DNA of 52,188 nucleotides from the NCBI RefSeq assembly GCF_004114535.1, contig NZ_LBJC01000073.1, forward strand, positions 1 through 52,188, read 5' to 3'. Under the pieces are notes generated by a model. It had not been told where the DNA came from. It made no database searches and worked only from the letters and a program-made list of their open reading frames with translations. Position 1 is the stretch's first letter, and each line of letters begins with the position of its first letter. Shown in pieces: positions 37,836-46,791 of this stretch. The stretch comes from Bradyrhizobium nanningense. Lineage in GTDB: Bacteria; Pseudomonadota; Alphaproteobacteria; Rhizobiales; Xanthobacteraceae. Position numbers and translations under genes: made by a program.

Positions 37836-38635
37836 AAAAAACCCTCCAGTTGTTTTAACCCAAGAGTGGCCAGTCTCGCCTTCGAAAAGATTAGCCACCT
37901 CTGCCCCCAATCATTCTCGACCTACAGGGCCTTCCTCGAACATCACCGATGAATCGAACCCGGTGACGTCGCGGTGCGGACCATTCCGCCGCTCGCGTGA
38001 CTACGTTGACAGATTGCGAGAATGAGCAGCGTGAAAACTTTGTACGAAACGGACTAACGCGCGCGCGCTACGGGCTAGCGTGTTCTAAGCGCTTCACAAG
38101 CGTACGATTAGTACCCAAGACTTGCTTCAATGTACGGTTCGTACACATCGGTGGTCATCTCGCGCGCGGAATTGGTACCGTTCAAAGCGTGTTGCGCATT
38201 TCCCGGCTCCCACCAACGCGAGATGCGGCTTTTGCGCAGATCGGGCGAGACCTGAATCTTTTTTGATATCCTATTCTGGCCGTCGAGATCGTTAGATGCT
38301 CTTTCTCGCCAATGCGCGGCGTCGCCATGCAAGAGCCTAGCGTGCGGGAGAACGCGCGCTAATTGAGCGGTGACCAATTGCACGGCTATTCAGGAACCGG
38401 CCACTCACCGCAGCAAGAATGGTGTTTCCATTCTTCTAATCCCCCAGGTTTTAAGGCGCACGGAAGCGACCGGCAACAGCAGCCTCAGCCAACCCCGCTG
38501 ATTGTCAGCCGCACTCGCGGCTAGCTCGCCTGCCGAAGGATGTGAAATAAGGAAACGAATTATCGCGGCCTGGCAGGTACGCATACGACGGAGACCGCCT
38601 GATTGATGCATGCGCGCGGGGGCCGGGTAGCCTAT
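37836..38635. other. Gene-less stretch upstream of the porin
   Basis: 800 nt without a recognised gene. It holds a group of GTAC half-sites (about 38040-38145) described separately. Confidence 0.35.
38131..38145. promoter_or_regulatory. Palindromic operator candidate
   Basis: TGTACGGTTCGTACA, perfect 6-bp arms with 3-nt spacer, like TetR-family operators. Two further related half-sites stand near 38040 (TTGTACGAAACGGAC) and 38101 (CGTACGATTAGTAC). No adjacent regulator gene. It may be left from a lost gene, or act on the porin 300 nt away. Confidence 0.4.
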
Positions 38636-38653
38636 GATAGCGTTGCGTGAAGG

Positions 38654-39960
38654 TTAGGCAGCTTGCTGATCGGTGGGCTTGTCGGCTTGGCGCAGGAGCT
38701 TCCATTCCCAAGGCAGCAGTTCGTGCAAACGCAAAGCGGGAAGATCGGCGATCCGGGCGAGGACGTCGGCGAGCCAGGCTTTGGGGTCGACATCGTTAAG
38801 ACGACAGGTCGTGATCATCGTCAGCATGATGGCAGCGCGGTCGGCGCCGCGCAGGCTGCCGGCGAAGGTCCAATTGCGCCTATGGCGATGCCGCGCAACG
38901 CTCTTTCGGCGGCGTTGTTGCTGAGGCAGATCCTGCCATCGTCGAGGAAGCGGGCAAAGTCGGCCCAGCGCCTGAGCATGTAATTCATGGGCTTCAGGAC
39001 CTCGGAGGAGCGCGAGAGGGTTTCTCGCTCCCGCAGCAGCCAGGCGTGCATGTCGTCGAGCAGCGGCTTGTTTCTCTCCTGGCGCACCCGCTCGTCGGCA
39101 CTGCGGCCGTTGATGGATCTCGAACAACGTATCCAGGCGTCTGACCGCCTCCAGCGCGATCGGGGAGACCGGTTTGCCTGCCTTCCCTGGCGTTCTTCTC
39201 GATATCGGCCAGCTCGAAGAAGCCCCGCCGCGCATGGGCGAAGCAGAATGCTGGCGTGATCGGCATCGCTTTCTTTTGCGGATCGACAACGGCTCGAAGC
39301 CGCTATAGCAATCCGCCTGCAGGATACCGGCGAAGGCGGCCAGATGCTTCTGGGGATGCTCGCCCCGTCGGTCGCTCGAGGCGTAATAGACCGCCGCCGG
39401 CGGCGCTGGCCCACCGTAGGGCCGGTCATCCCGCACATAAGCCCGGATCCGGCCGGTCGTGCATTTGCTCTTGGCCAAGATGCGGATGGTTGTGTCGTCG
39501 CCACGAAGGCGCTCGGCCGCGAGCACGTGACGCTCGATCAGCTGGAAGAGCGGCATGACGGCGAAGGTCCCGTGGCCGACCTGGTCGGCCAGCGTCGACA
39601 GCGGCAGGTCGATCCTCTCGGCCTTAAAGCGCACACTCTGGCAGTTGAGCGGGATATGCATGCCGAACTTGTCGAACAGGATCGTCGCCAGCAATTGCGG
39701 ACCGATGAAGCAGCGCGGCTTGGCATGGAACGGTGCCGGCGGCTGGCTGATCTTCTCGCAATCGCAGCAGGTGAAGTTTTCCCGCACCGTCTCGATCAGC
39801 TTGAACCGGCGCGGGATCTCCTCCAGCGTCTCGGTCACATCCTCGCCCAGCTTCGCCAGGCGCGATCCGCCGCAGCAGGCACAGCTGGTCGGGGCCTCGA
39901 TGACGACGCGCTCGCGTTCGATGTCGTCCGGCCACGGCTTGCGCACCGGCCGCTTGCGCG
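38654..39960 (-). pseudogene. tnpC of outer IS66 element, C-terminal two thirds
   Basis: Starts right after the 8-bp duplication. TRKRPVRKPWPDDIERERVV, zinc-finger-like CACCGG and CCDCEK, LLATILFDKFGMHIPLNCQS, the RGDDTTIRI and GRIRAYVRDDRPYGG core, YYASSDRRGEHPQKHLAAFA. Near 39290 the frame changes (ARRGFFELADIEKNAREGRQ in another frame); near 38880 it returns for NWTFAGSLRGADRAAIMLTM. The N-terminal part is at 41832-42140. Inactive. Confidence 0.88.
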
Positions 39961-39968
39961 TGCAGGCG
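39961..39968. repeat. 8-bp target duplication (also at 41824-41831)
   Basis: TGCAGGCG stands on both sides of the inner IS66 element. IS66 elements make 8-bp duplications, so this proves the insertion into tnpC of the outer element. Confidence 0.92.
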
Positions 39969-40000
39969 GTAACCGGCATGAGCTCCCACGTGCGCGGTGA

Positions 40001-40591
40001 TCAGCGAGCGCGGGCGTAGCGGATCGGCATCCAGTATTGCCGCAAGGCCTCGACCGCCGCCGGAATATCGGCGTGGGCGTTACGCAGAAAGTTCTTGGTC
40101 TCGCGACCGCTTCGTGGTGGTCCAAGCAGCGGACGGCCCTGATCGTCGCGACAGTGCAGCAGGATGGGCAGAAGTAGGCCGCGATTGACGTTGCTGGCGT
40201 CCAGCAACGGCGCCCACGCCGATAGCTTGAGCCGCATCGCGGCATAGAAGCCTGGGCACCATGGTCGCGGATCGACGTCTCCACTGGGTTTGCGCCGGTG
40301 CATCGGCGCGAACCTGTCGGGTGCGGTCGAGAGGGTGTTGCTGATGTCGTTGTGGCGCAGCGCGACGGCCGATATGGCTGCAAACTCCGGGGTGCCGCCG
40401 TGGTTGAAGGCATCGGCATCGATGGCGAGCAGCGGGCAGATCCAGTCGAGTGGGCTCATCGACACCGGTCCGGCCACGATTGCGGCGACGTAGCCGTCGA
40501 GCATGGGGAGATTGGTGGCGGCAGGATGCTGATCGACGCGAGCCTGCAGCCATCGCTCGAGTTCCGCAAGTGGCATCGCGGCGGTGGCCAT
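40001..40591 (-). CDS. UPF0149 (YgfB/YecA-like) passenger protein of the IS66 element
   Basis: About 196 residues starting at 40591 (MATAAMPLAELERWL). It contains LPMLDGYVAAIVAGPVSMSP and WICPLLAI, the signature of the UPF0149 family, and RPWCPGFYAAMRL. It lies inside the terminal repeats, 30 nt downstream of the tnpC stop, so it moves with the element. Function unknown; UPF0149 proteins in rhizobia are often found in IS66 elements. The frame is intact although tnpA, tnpB and tnpC next to it are broken. Confidence 0.8.
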   Translation of the reverse strand: MATAAMPLAELERWLQARVDQHPAATNLPMLDGYVAAIVAGPVSMSPLDWICPLLAIDADAFNHGGTPEFAAISAVALRHNDISNTLSTAPDRFAPMHRRKPSGDVDPRPWCPGFYAAMRLKLSAWAPLLDASNVNRGLLLPILLHCRDDQGRPLLGPPRSGRETKNFLRNAHADIPAAVEALRQYWMPIRYARAR

Positions 40592-40624
40592 CGATGACAA
40601 TGCTTTATCGCGACGTGGGCTCAC

Positions 40625-40875
40625 GCAGCGGCCTGTGCGGTGCGCTGGCGCGCCGCCTTCCAGTGCCAGGCAAGCAACTCGTGCAGTTGATCCTCTTGGT
40701 TCGCCCGGAGACGATGCGCTCCAGCACGTCGATCAGATAGGCCTGCGGATCGAGCTCATGGAGCTTTGCGGTGTTCACGATCAACACGCAGCTTCTCGTT
40801 CTCGGCGTCAAGCGCGAGCACCATCTCGGTTAGAGCGGCTGGATCAGTCGGGAGAACGTCCGGGCGAATCGCCAT
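40625..40875 (-). pseudogene. tnpC of inner IS66 element, reduced to its two ends
   Basis: The N-terminal MAIRPDVLPTDPAALTEMVL and LDAENEKLRV are followed almost directly by the C-terminal NTAKLHELDPQAYLIDVLER. Some 400 residues with the catalytic core are gone. A frameshift near 40700 breaks even the C-terminal end (HELLAWHWKAARQRTAQAAA in another frame). Confidence 0.85.
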
Positions 40876-40925
40876 GAACGGACCATACATCCGCGCGCCA
40901 CAGGCTCCAGCGAAATCCTCTCCTC

Positions 40926-41280
40926 TCAGCCGACAACGGCCGGCTGCTTCACAGGCTTGGGTGAGACGCGCGTCCACTCGAGTCCGTCGAGCAGCATCGC
41001 GAGCTGCGTCGCACTGAGATGCACCACGCCGTCGCGGATCGGCGGCCAGGTGAAGTGCCCCTGGTGCAACCACTTCGTCACCAGCACCATGCCGCTGCCG
41101 TCCCACGCCAGAAGCTTCACCCTGTCCATGCGTTTGCTGCGGAACACGAAGACGTCGCCACAATACGGGTTCGCCCGCAGCGGCTTCGCTCACCAATGCC
41201 GACAGCGTATGCACCGACTTGCGGAAATCGACCGGCTGTGTCGCCAGCACCACCTTGAGGTCAGAGCGTAGCGCAATCAC
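40926..41280 (-). pseudogene. tnpB of inner IS66 element, frameshifted
   Basis: GTG start overlapping the tnpA stop (GTGA). VIALRSDLKVVLATQPVDFR is normal for TnpB; one extra base near 41190 shifts the frame, and FVFRSKRMDRVKLLAWDGSG with WLHQGHFTWP and LDGLEWTRV is read in the other frame. Inactive unless recoded. Confidence 0.88.
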
Positions 41281-41739
41281 CGGATGCCCCGAAGCGCCGC
41301 CAGCACGGTCGACAGCGTCGCCAGCTCCACGCCCGACTCGACCCGGATGCGCGCCCCCGTTCACCTCGATCTCGACAACCCCGCAAACCTTGGCCGGCGG
41401 CGCGGCGATCTCCAAAGGCTTCGTCTGTAGCCGCGAAATACGCTCGGGCTCGCCGGCTGTCCCGCTACCGCTCTCGGCACCAATTTGGATTGGCACGAAG
41501 TTCGGCGCCTTGCCCACCACCGCCGCCGCAACTTGGCGTCGCCACACCGTAAGCAGCCCCCGCGAAACGCCATTGCGCCGCGCAACCTCGGAGATGTTCG
41601 CCCCCTCCCCAAAGCTCTCCGCCACGATCCGGGCCTTCTCCTCGCCCGTCCACCGACGCCGTCGGCGCTCCCCAGTGATCACCGCGACGCGACGATAGGA
41701 GTCATCTTCCTGCCTGGCATCAAGCATGGCATTTGCCAT
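41277..41739 (-). pseudogene. tnpA of inner IS66 element, frameshifted
   Basis: Starts MANAMLDARQEDDSYRRVAV; helix-turn-helix region RRRRWTGEEKARIVAESFGE with ARRNGVSRGLLTVWRRQ. An extra G near 41357 moves the end (ARIRVESGVELATLSTVLAA) to another frame. Confidence 0.88.
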
Positions 41740-41831
41740 CGTTCCACCTCCACCGATCAGCTCATGCCAGGCTGTATCGCGCGCAAGCCGAGGGTGGCTA
41801 GGTGGGGGCCTCATGCCGGTTACTGCAGGCG

Positions 41832-42140
41832 CGCTCGGCCTGGGTTTTCGTCGCCGCCGCCTGGGCGGCAAGCTCGTCCTCGCTCGCCGTGGTGACGAGT
41901 TCTTCGAGCTCCAATTCCAATTGCTCGATCAGCCGCGCCGTGCGCTCAGAGCGCTGTCCGTACAGTTCGCGCTTGAGCTTCTCGATCCGCAGCTCAAGAT
42001 GCGCGATCAGCGCCTCGTTGGCCGACCGCTCCGCCCGCGCACTGGCAGCTACCGGCTCGGCTTGCAGCCGCGCCTCACGTTCAGCCTGCAGCGCCGCCAG
42101 GGCACGCGCAAGATCCGATGGAAGGTCGTCCGGCTTCGAT
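41832..42140 (-). pseudogene. tnpC of outer IS66 element, N-terminal part
   Basis: Reads DDLPSDLARALAALQAEREA, LRIEKLKRELYGQRSERTAR and LEELVTTASEDELAAQAAAT up to the insertion point of the inner element; it continues at 39960. Long helix-rich N-terminus typical of TnpC. Confidence 0.85.
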
Positions 42141-42188
42141 CATGAAGCCATTGAATCAGATCAAGCAGCAGATTCAAACCCAAAGCGA

Positions 42189-42352
42189 CTATCCGACCCG
42201 CGTCGGACGCTGGGTTTCTTGTGGGTTGCGCCAATCGATTCCGGACAACAGGTAGCTCAACTGCGCCGTGGAGTGCCAACGACGGAAAGCCTCGGCGCAT
42301 GTCCGTGTAGCCTGTCGCGAGCCACACTCGCGCGCCCGTCGGAACCGGGATC
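42189..42352 (-). pseudogene. tnpB of outer IS66 element, internally deleted
   Basis: N-terminal IPVPTGARVWLATGYTDMRR is followed after a few residues by the C-terminal end QLSYLLSGIDWRNPQETQRP in another frame; about 60 central residues are missing. Confidence 0.8.
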
Positions 42353-42751
42353 GTCGGCGTACCAAAGCATTGAGAACCGGACGTAGCGCGTCTCCATCAA
42401 CGTCGCCATCGACCCGGATGCGGTGCCCGCTACCAAGATCGATTTCGATGATGCCCTGGCTCTTCCGTCGACGCACCGCCGTCCTTGTCAATGGCGGTTC
42501 GGCCACCTCCCGCGGCGGCACAGACGGCCCAATCTCGACCGGCACGAACGCGCTATACTCGCTTCACCCTGCTTGCAAAGCTCTTTGCGCCACCGGAACA
42601 GCTGGCTCACATGAAGGCCGGCCATGCGAGCAACCTCGGAAACATTGGCTCCGGGCTCAAGCGATGCTGCAACTAGCCGTTCCTTCTCATCCTGCGACCA
42701 CCGGCGCCGCCGCTCGACCGATGTGATCACCTCCGCCCTCGAAATCGTCAT
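42353..42751 (-). pseudogene. tnpA of outer IS66 element, frameshifted
   Basis: Starts at 42751 (MTISRAEVITSVERRRRWSQ) behind AGGAG; helix-turn-helix EVARMAGLHVSQLFRWRKEL. Near 42550 the frame changes to PVEIGPSVPPREVAEPPLTR and IIEIDLGSGHRIRVDGDVDG. The leader has two copies of TCCTAGGA. Confidence 0.85.
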
Positions 42752-42914
42752 CGCGCTTCTCCTAGGATTACTCCTAGGACCTGCAGCGATCGCGTTCGTC
42801 AAACAAGGCGGCCCTCAATGCAGGGATACCCTGGCTGCAGACTGAAGTGGACTCCATGTGTGGGACCACGGATTGCTTGTTAGTTGGATGCTCGAGCGCT
42901 CCGATCTCCTGATA

Positions 42915-43149
42915 TCACCTCGCGAACAGCGCTGGGCGCTGTTGTTGCGGCTGTGGGCATGTAGGCAAGGCTTCAGCATTTTCCAAGCGCAGCGTCATGT
43001 CCACAGCCACATCGACGAGGCCGTTAATGCCTTCGCGCCAAGCCGTCATCGGCGCGCGATGACGCGCCTGATGCGGGTGACGGGTGTTGTAGAAGGCCAT
43101 CTAGACGCCGATGTGGGCCTCGCGGCCGTCGGCGTGGCCTTTGAGGCAG
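42915..43149 (-). pseudogene. IS3-type transposase, C-terminal exon after the group II intron
   Basis: CLKGHADGREAHIGV, then a stop, MAFYNTRHPHQARHRAPMTA, DMTLRLENAEALPTCPQPQQ, PALFAR: the C-terminal end of an IS3-type (integrase core) transposase. The 5' part lies at 45014-45090, on the other side of the intron. A nonsense codon after HIGV shows it is dead. Confidence 0.85.
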
Positions 43150-43150
43150 G

Positions 43151-43221
43151 TGAGTGGCGCGGGGCATTGCAGCCCCGCGCTCTCTCAGAACCGGACGTGA
43201 ACCTCGCGATTCATCCGGCTC
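43151..43221 (-). ncRNA. Group II intron domains V and VI
   Basis: Domain V at 43186-43221 reads GAGCCGGATG ... CGTCCGGTTCTG with the GAGG-TTC-type cap, the conserved catalytic hairpin. Domain VI (43151-43185) is a GC-rich helix (GCGGGGC/GCCCCGC) with unpaired A residues in GCAATG for the branch point. Confidence 0.82.
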
Positions 43222-43224
43222 CCG

Positions 43225-44469
43225 TCATCCAACCGTTGATCCGGCAACCCAGTGAGCGAACAGGCCTGGATTGCGTCGCTTCAGCGATCGCAACCATTCC
43301 CATACCGCCAACGTGTGTCCTCGGGACCGTTTGTATTTTCGTGTTGCCCATCGAACGATGTAGGCATCGATCGTGCGCAACTCCTCTTGAAGCTTCGAGG
43401 GATAAAACCGCCCGTAGTAGCGCACCCAGCCCGTCAGGACTGGACGGACCCATTTGGCGATTTCCACCAGCTCAAGATCGCTGCGCCGATGCAGCCGCCA
43501 CCTGCGCACGGTATGCCGCATCCGTTTCCCGGCCTTCTTGCTGACGGCCGGGCTGAATGAGACGAACCGCTCACCGTGTCGATTGTTCGCCATCCTCGGC
43601 CGAAAGCTATAGCCGAGGAAGTCAAACGACTGCTCCGGATAAGCGCCGGAGCGATTGGCATCTTTGCAATACACGATCTTCGTCTTTTCCGGATGCAGCC
43701 GTAGCCCGCATTCCGCAAACCTCGCTTCGAGCGCCCGACACAAGTCACGCGCCTCCGCTTCGCTTCGGCAATGGCCGATGGCATCATCAGCATATCGTTC
43801 AAATGGGACACCCGGATATTCTCGGCTCATCCACACATCGAACGCATAATGAAGAAAGAGATTCGCCAACAGCGGGCTGATGACAGCCCCCTGCGGAGTT
43901 CCTCTCGTGCGCTTGACCAAGCTTCCATCCGGCATGCTCGCGGGCGCTTCCAGCCACCTTTGCAGGTAGAGCAAGACCCATTTGCAGTCGGTGTGGCGGC
44001 GCACGGCCTTCATCAGAAGGCTCCAGTCGATTTCGTCGAAGAAGCTCTTGATGTCGAGGTCGAGCACCCAATCGTGGCTCCAGCATCGACGCCGAGCCAC
44101 AGCCAGTGCATCATGTGCTGATTTCCCTGGCCGATACCCATAGGAATCCATGTGGAACACGGGCTCCAGGATCGGTTCAAGATAACGCTTGACCACCATC
44201 TGGGCGATCCTGTCCGAGACCGTTGGTATTCCCAACGGTCGCGTGCTGCCAGCTCCGCCTTTCGGTATCTCAACGCGCCGCACCGGAGGCGGAAAGTAGC
44301 TGCCCGAACTCATCCGATTCCAGATCCGATAGAGATTCTTATTCAGATCTCGGTCGAAGTCTTCGATCGACTGCCCGTCAATACCAGCTGCCCCTTGGTT
44401 AGCCTTCACTTGCTTATACGCCTCCCAGACATCGCGTCTGGCAATACAAAACGGCTTGGCCTTACTCAT
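43225..44469 (-). CDS. ltrA: Group II intron reverse transcriptase/maturase
   Basis: About 414 residues. RT domains in order: GAAGIDGQSIEDFDRDLNKN, RRVEIPKGGAGSTRPLGIPT, DSYGYRPGKSAHDAL, DLDIKSFFDEIDW, RGTPQGAVISPLLANLFLHY and the active site FERYADDAIGHC. The C-terminal thumb/maturase domain (WVRPVLTGWVRYYGRFYPSK) follows; no HNH endonuclease domain, so mobility would use nicked or replication-fork DNA. The start at 44469 (MSKAKPF) matches the family; AAGGGG lies upstream. The frame is intact, so the intron may still splice and move. Confidence 0.9.
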   Translation of the reverse strand: MSKAKPFCIARRDVWEAYKQVKANQGAAGIDGQSIEDFDRDLNKNLYRIWNRMSSGSYFPPPVRRVEIPKGGAGSTRPLGIPTVSDRIAQMVVKRYLEPILEPVFHMDSYGYRPGKSAHDALAVARRRCWSHDWVLDLDIKSFFDEIDWSLLMKAVRRHTDCKWVLLYLQRWLEAPASMPDGSLVKRTRGTPQGAVISPLLANLFLHYAFDVWMSREYPGVPFERYADDAIGHCRSEAEARDLCRALEARFAECGLRLHPEKTKIVYCKDANRSGAYPEQSFDFLGYSFRPRMANNRHGERFVSFSPAVSKKAGKRMRHTVRRWRLHRRSDLELVEIAKWVRPVLTGWVRYYGRFYPSKLQEELRTIDAYIVRWATRKYKRSRGHTLAVWEWLRSLKRRNPGLFAHWVAGSTVG

Positions 44470-45013
44470 GCCGATCATCCCCTTTCGGGTTGTCGACCGC
44501 GTAAAGCCGGATGACAACGCCCCTTCGGTCCAGTGCCATTACAGCGCCTTCGTCCCTAATACGGGCGTTTCCGCCCCTGTGCTCCGCATCGGTACTCTGC
44601 TCCTTGCGGCGACGAGCCGCTTGGAGTCCTCCCTTCACATCGGAGCGACAGGTTCCTGTGTTCCTTGTCAAAGCCTGATCCGAGGTCACGCCGCCTTCAT
44701 GCCGGACGCCGGTTGGGCAGTCGGCAGGCTCCCCCCAACCCTTGCTCGCGGGATAGACATCCTGATCCCGGTTTCGACGTCGATAGAACACGTTACGACA
44801 CGTCATCAGCGGTTTACTTACGTTCGTCTCCTCGGATCTCACCTGACGGAGTTTCCTCCGCCTTTTCCTCCAACGCTCACTACCAGGGCTCTTTACCCTC
44901 GCAGCTGGGAGTGGTTTGACGTCTACCCCTGCAGGTCGACTTCGGAGGGCCATCCTCCATCTCTGACAAAGCTTCGTCAGGCTTCATGCCGAAGCCTGAC
45001 TTCCACAGCACAC

Positions 45014-45090
45014 GATGTCCTCGTGCTTGAGCAGCGCCACAGCCGCTCGATCAACACGTTGCCCATCCAGCGGCCGTCCATCGAGATGCG
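45014..45090 (-). pseudogene. IS3-type transposase, short exon before the group II intron
   Basis: DVRISMDGRWMGNVLIERLW then, after a 1-base loss, LKHEDI: the D-N-V-F-I-E-R-L-W-R-S-L-K region around the catalytic Glu. Upstream coding sequence is missing, so the element was truncated. Confidence 0.8.
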
Positions 45091-45282
45091 CACATCGGCT
45101 GCCAGATCCAGAAGCGGCCTCTTTCACCCGTAAATCTGGTTCGGTGGCCTGCTCTAATGCTCTGCCCGCTTGGTGAGACGGTCCCGAGGAAGCAACCCGA
45201 TAACACGTCTCAGTGATGTTAATGCGTGGATGTACGTTCGACATGGAGTTCGTGTATCCAACCGGCCCATTTGTGATCACCT

Positions 45283-46149
45283 CTAGAGTGCGCTCAAGTA
45301 GGACTCCAAGCTGCCATGGATACTATTGTTGGCTGACGTAGGGGCCTCAGCTGCAAAATAGGCGCCGGCAATTACCTTGTAGCAACTACATGCCCTGCGC
45401 TCGAGGGACCGCCGATCTCCGATCTGCAACACACCACGCGTTTTTCGAATTAATCCTTGCTGCTCGAATCGGATTAGCGTTTCGGTTACCCCAGGGCGCC
45501 GCAATCCCAACATCGAAGAGAGGTAGTCATGTGTAATTGGAAGCACATCAGACTCGAGAGAATCGCTCGCCAAACAGATCCAGCATGCGAGCCGTTTCTC
45601 CCGATCGTGTCGAACCCCGCACAATCCCGTCTGAGCGCAATGCAAGTTCAATGCTTGAGCATACTGAAAGAGATGCTCTCGGATTTCCGAGCACTCAGGC
45701 AGGACGCGCCGCAAATCCTCGACAAGAATCCTGTGCGCACTTCCAGGAAATAGTACAACGGATTGATGCGTGACAAGATGCCCTCCGGCTAAGAGCGAGG
45801 CGCCGACCGCACCACGATGTCCCATTACCGCCGTTTCAAGAATGCTTCCCGCCGCGACAATCCTCAGCGAGACGAGGCCCGATTCTATGAAATAGATGTG
45901 CTCAAGTTGCTTTTTGGGTTCTTGAAGTATCGCGCGCTCTCTCAGGACGACCGGCTCAAGGTATTCTCCTACTGACGCGAGTTCTTGAAGAGAAATTCTC
46001 GCGAGAATCCCGTTCTTGACGAAGGGGCGCGTACTGGAACGCACCGCACCTGGCCGATGAAGCATTCGAGGTGTATCGGATGCTCGTTTGAGAGCTGCAG
46101 CTTCGGAGTTATCGCGCCCGCCGAGGACGGACAGGGACTGGTCGGTCAT
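45283..46149 (-). CDS. Crp/Fnr-family transcription regulator
   Basis: About 288 residues. N-terminal cyclic-nucleotide-binding-like beta barrel (EYLEPVVLRERAILQEPKKQ, HIYFIESGLVSLRIV, GHRGAVGASLLAGG), dimer helix, and a C-terminal helix-turn-helix (LPITHDYLSSMLGLRRPGVT, then LIRFEQQGLIRKTRG). No N-terminal Cys cluster for an FeS site as in FNR/FixK-type oxygen sensors. Effector unknown. The start at 46149 (ATG) is preferred; a TTG at 46191 is possible but has its ribosome site too close. Divergent from the panB remnant; targets are not evident. Confidence 0.82.
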   Translation of the reverse strand: MTDQSLSVLGGRDNSEAAALKRASDTPRMLHRPGAVRSSTRPFVKNGILARISLQELASVGEYLEPVVLRERAILQEPKKQLEHIYFIESGLVSLRIVAAGSILETAVMGHRGAVGASLLAGGHLVTHQSVVLFPGSAHRILVEDLRRVLPECSEIREHLFQYAQALNLHCAQTGLCGVRHDREKRLACWICLASDSLESDVLPITHDYLSSMLGLRRPGVTETLIRFEQQGLIRKTRGVLQIGDRRSLERRACSCYKVIAGAYFAAEAPTSANNSIHGSLESYLSAL

Positions 46150-46559
46150 ACTGCGGTCCGTCTCTTGATGAGTGAAATTCTTGGCGGTCAACCCCTTTTG
46201 ACCTTCAGCAACATTTGATTCGAAATTTTAACAGTCAGCAGCTTCCGATCCATGCAATCAGAGGCCTGTCAACGAGCGAATCCTGCGATAAAGCCAGATC
46301 GGCGACGTATTCCACCGCGCGATGCTTTTACGCATATCAGCCTCTTACGTTACAGGGCGGCCTAACGTCGCGATGGAGGGGGCATGTGGTTCAGGTTGGC
46401 ACCTCAGATTAGGAAGGGATCGAGTGCTGGCCCTTCTCCTCCGCTGCGCACCATCTGGAAGGCGCAACCCGGGGCGCGTCTAATCCGGATTTGAAATAAT
46501 AGGCCCTGCCATCGCCCCCGCCAGCTCCCGGGTCGCCTTAGCCCGGGGCGTTTCCGGTG
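46150..46559. other. Gene-less stretch upstream of the Crp/Fnr gene
   Basis: No gene or clear operator recognised. Confidence 0.3.
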
Positions 46560-46791
46560 CTTCCACCACTGGCGCGCCCGCGCTCCCCGGGGAGCCGCAC
46601 GGTATCCTCGAAGCCAAGGCAGACATTGCCAACACTATCCCCTACAAGGATGATGTTGACGACGTGGTGAGCGATGCGTGCCGTACCGCGTCGTAGGCGG
46701 TGGTCATTACCACGCGCCGTCCCTCCTGCTTCCATCGCTGGAGCATAGGAATCGTGACACGTTCGATAGGCTGCCCCGAACTGTGGCTCAT
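46560..46791 (-). pseudogene. panB: panB (ketopantoate hydroxymethyltransferase) N-terminal remnant
   Basis: From ATG 46791: IERVTIPMLQRWKQEGRRVV and MTTAYDA, a frame change, then VNIILVGDSVGNVCLGFEDT in another frame. These are the two N-terminal signatures of PanB, including the metal-binding GDS region. The C-terminal two thirds are absent. A panB-like island copy that decayed. Confidence 0.82.

Larger units (their letters stand above)
39969..41823 (-). mobile_element. Inner IS66-family element carrying a UPF0149 gene
   Basis: 1855 bp with terminal inverted repeats: GTAACCGGCATGAGCTCCCAC from 39969 and, on the other strand from 41823, GTAACCGGCATGAGGCCCCC. It lies between perfect 8-bp duplications inside tnpC of the outer element. 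Content in transcription order: tnpA (frameshift), tnpB (frameshift), tnpC with nearly all of its length deleted, and an intact UPF0149-type gene. It is not autonomous now. Confidence 0.93.
38636..42829 (-). mobile_element. Outer IS66-family element, degenerate and interrupted
   Basis: On the minus strand the element starts at 42829 with the terminal repeat GTATCCCTGCATTGAGG and ends near 38636 with GATAGCGTTGCGTGAAGG. It contains tnpA (frameshifted), tnpB (internal deletion), and tnpC split by a second IS66 element. No matching target duplication is seen at its ends. Confidence 0.75.
43150..45013 (-). mobile_element. Group II intron with reverse transcriptase
   Basis: About 1864 nt. On the minus strand it begins GTGTGCTGTGG (GUGYG consensus) at 45013 and ends CACTCAC at 43150; the 3' boundary may be one base off. 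Domain V and a domain VI helix stand directly before the 3' end. It splits the IS3 transposase between GAGGACATC and the TGCCTCAAAGG part. Confidence 0.85.

Noticed and set aside
37925..37985. Possible tRNA T-loop (GGGTTCGATTC on the minus strand)
   Set aside because: The 5-bp T stem does not pair and no acceptor or anticodon stem can be formed around it.
42858..43544. 228-residue plus-strand frame
   Set aside because: It is the antisense of the IS3 exon and of the intron reverse transcriptase.
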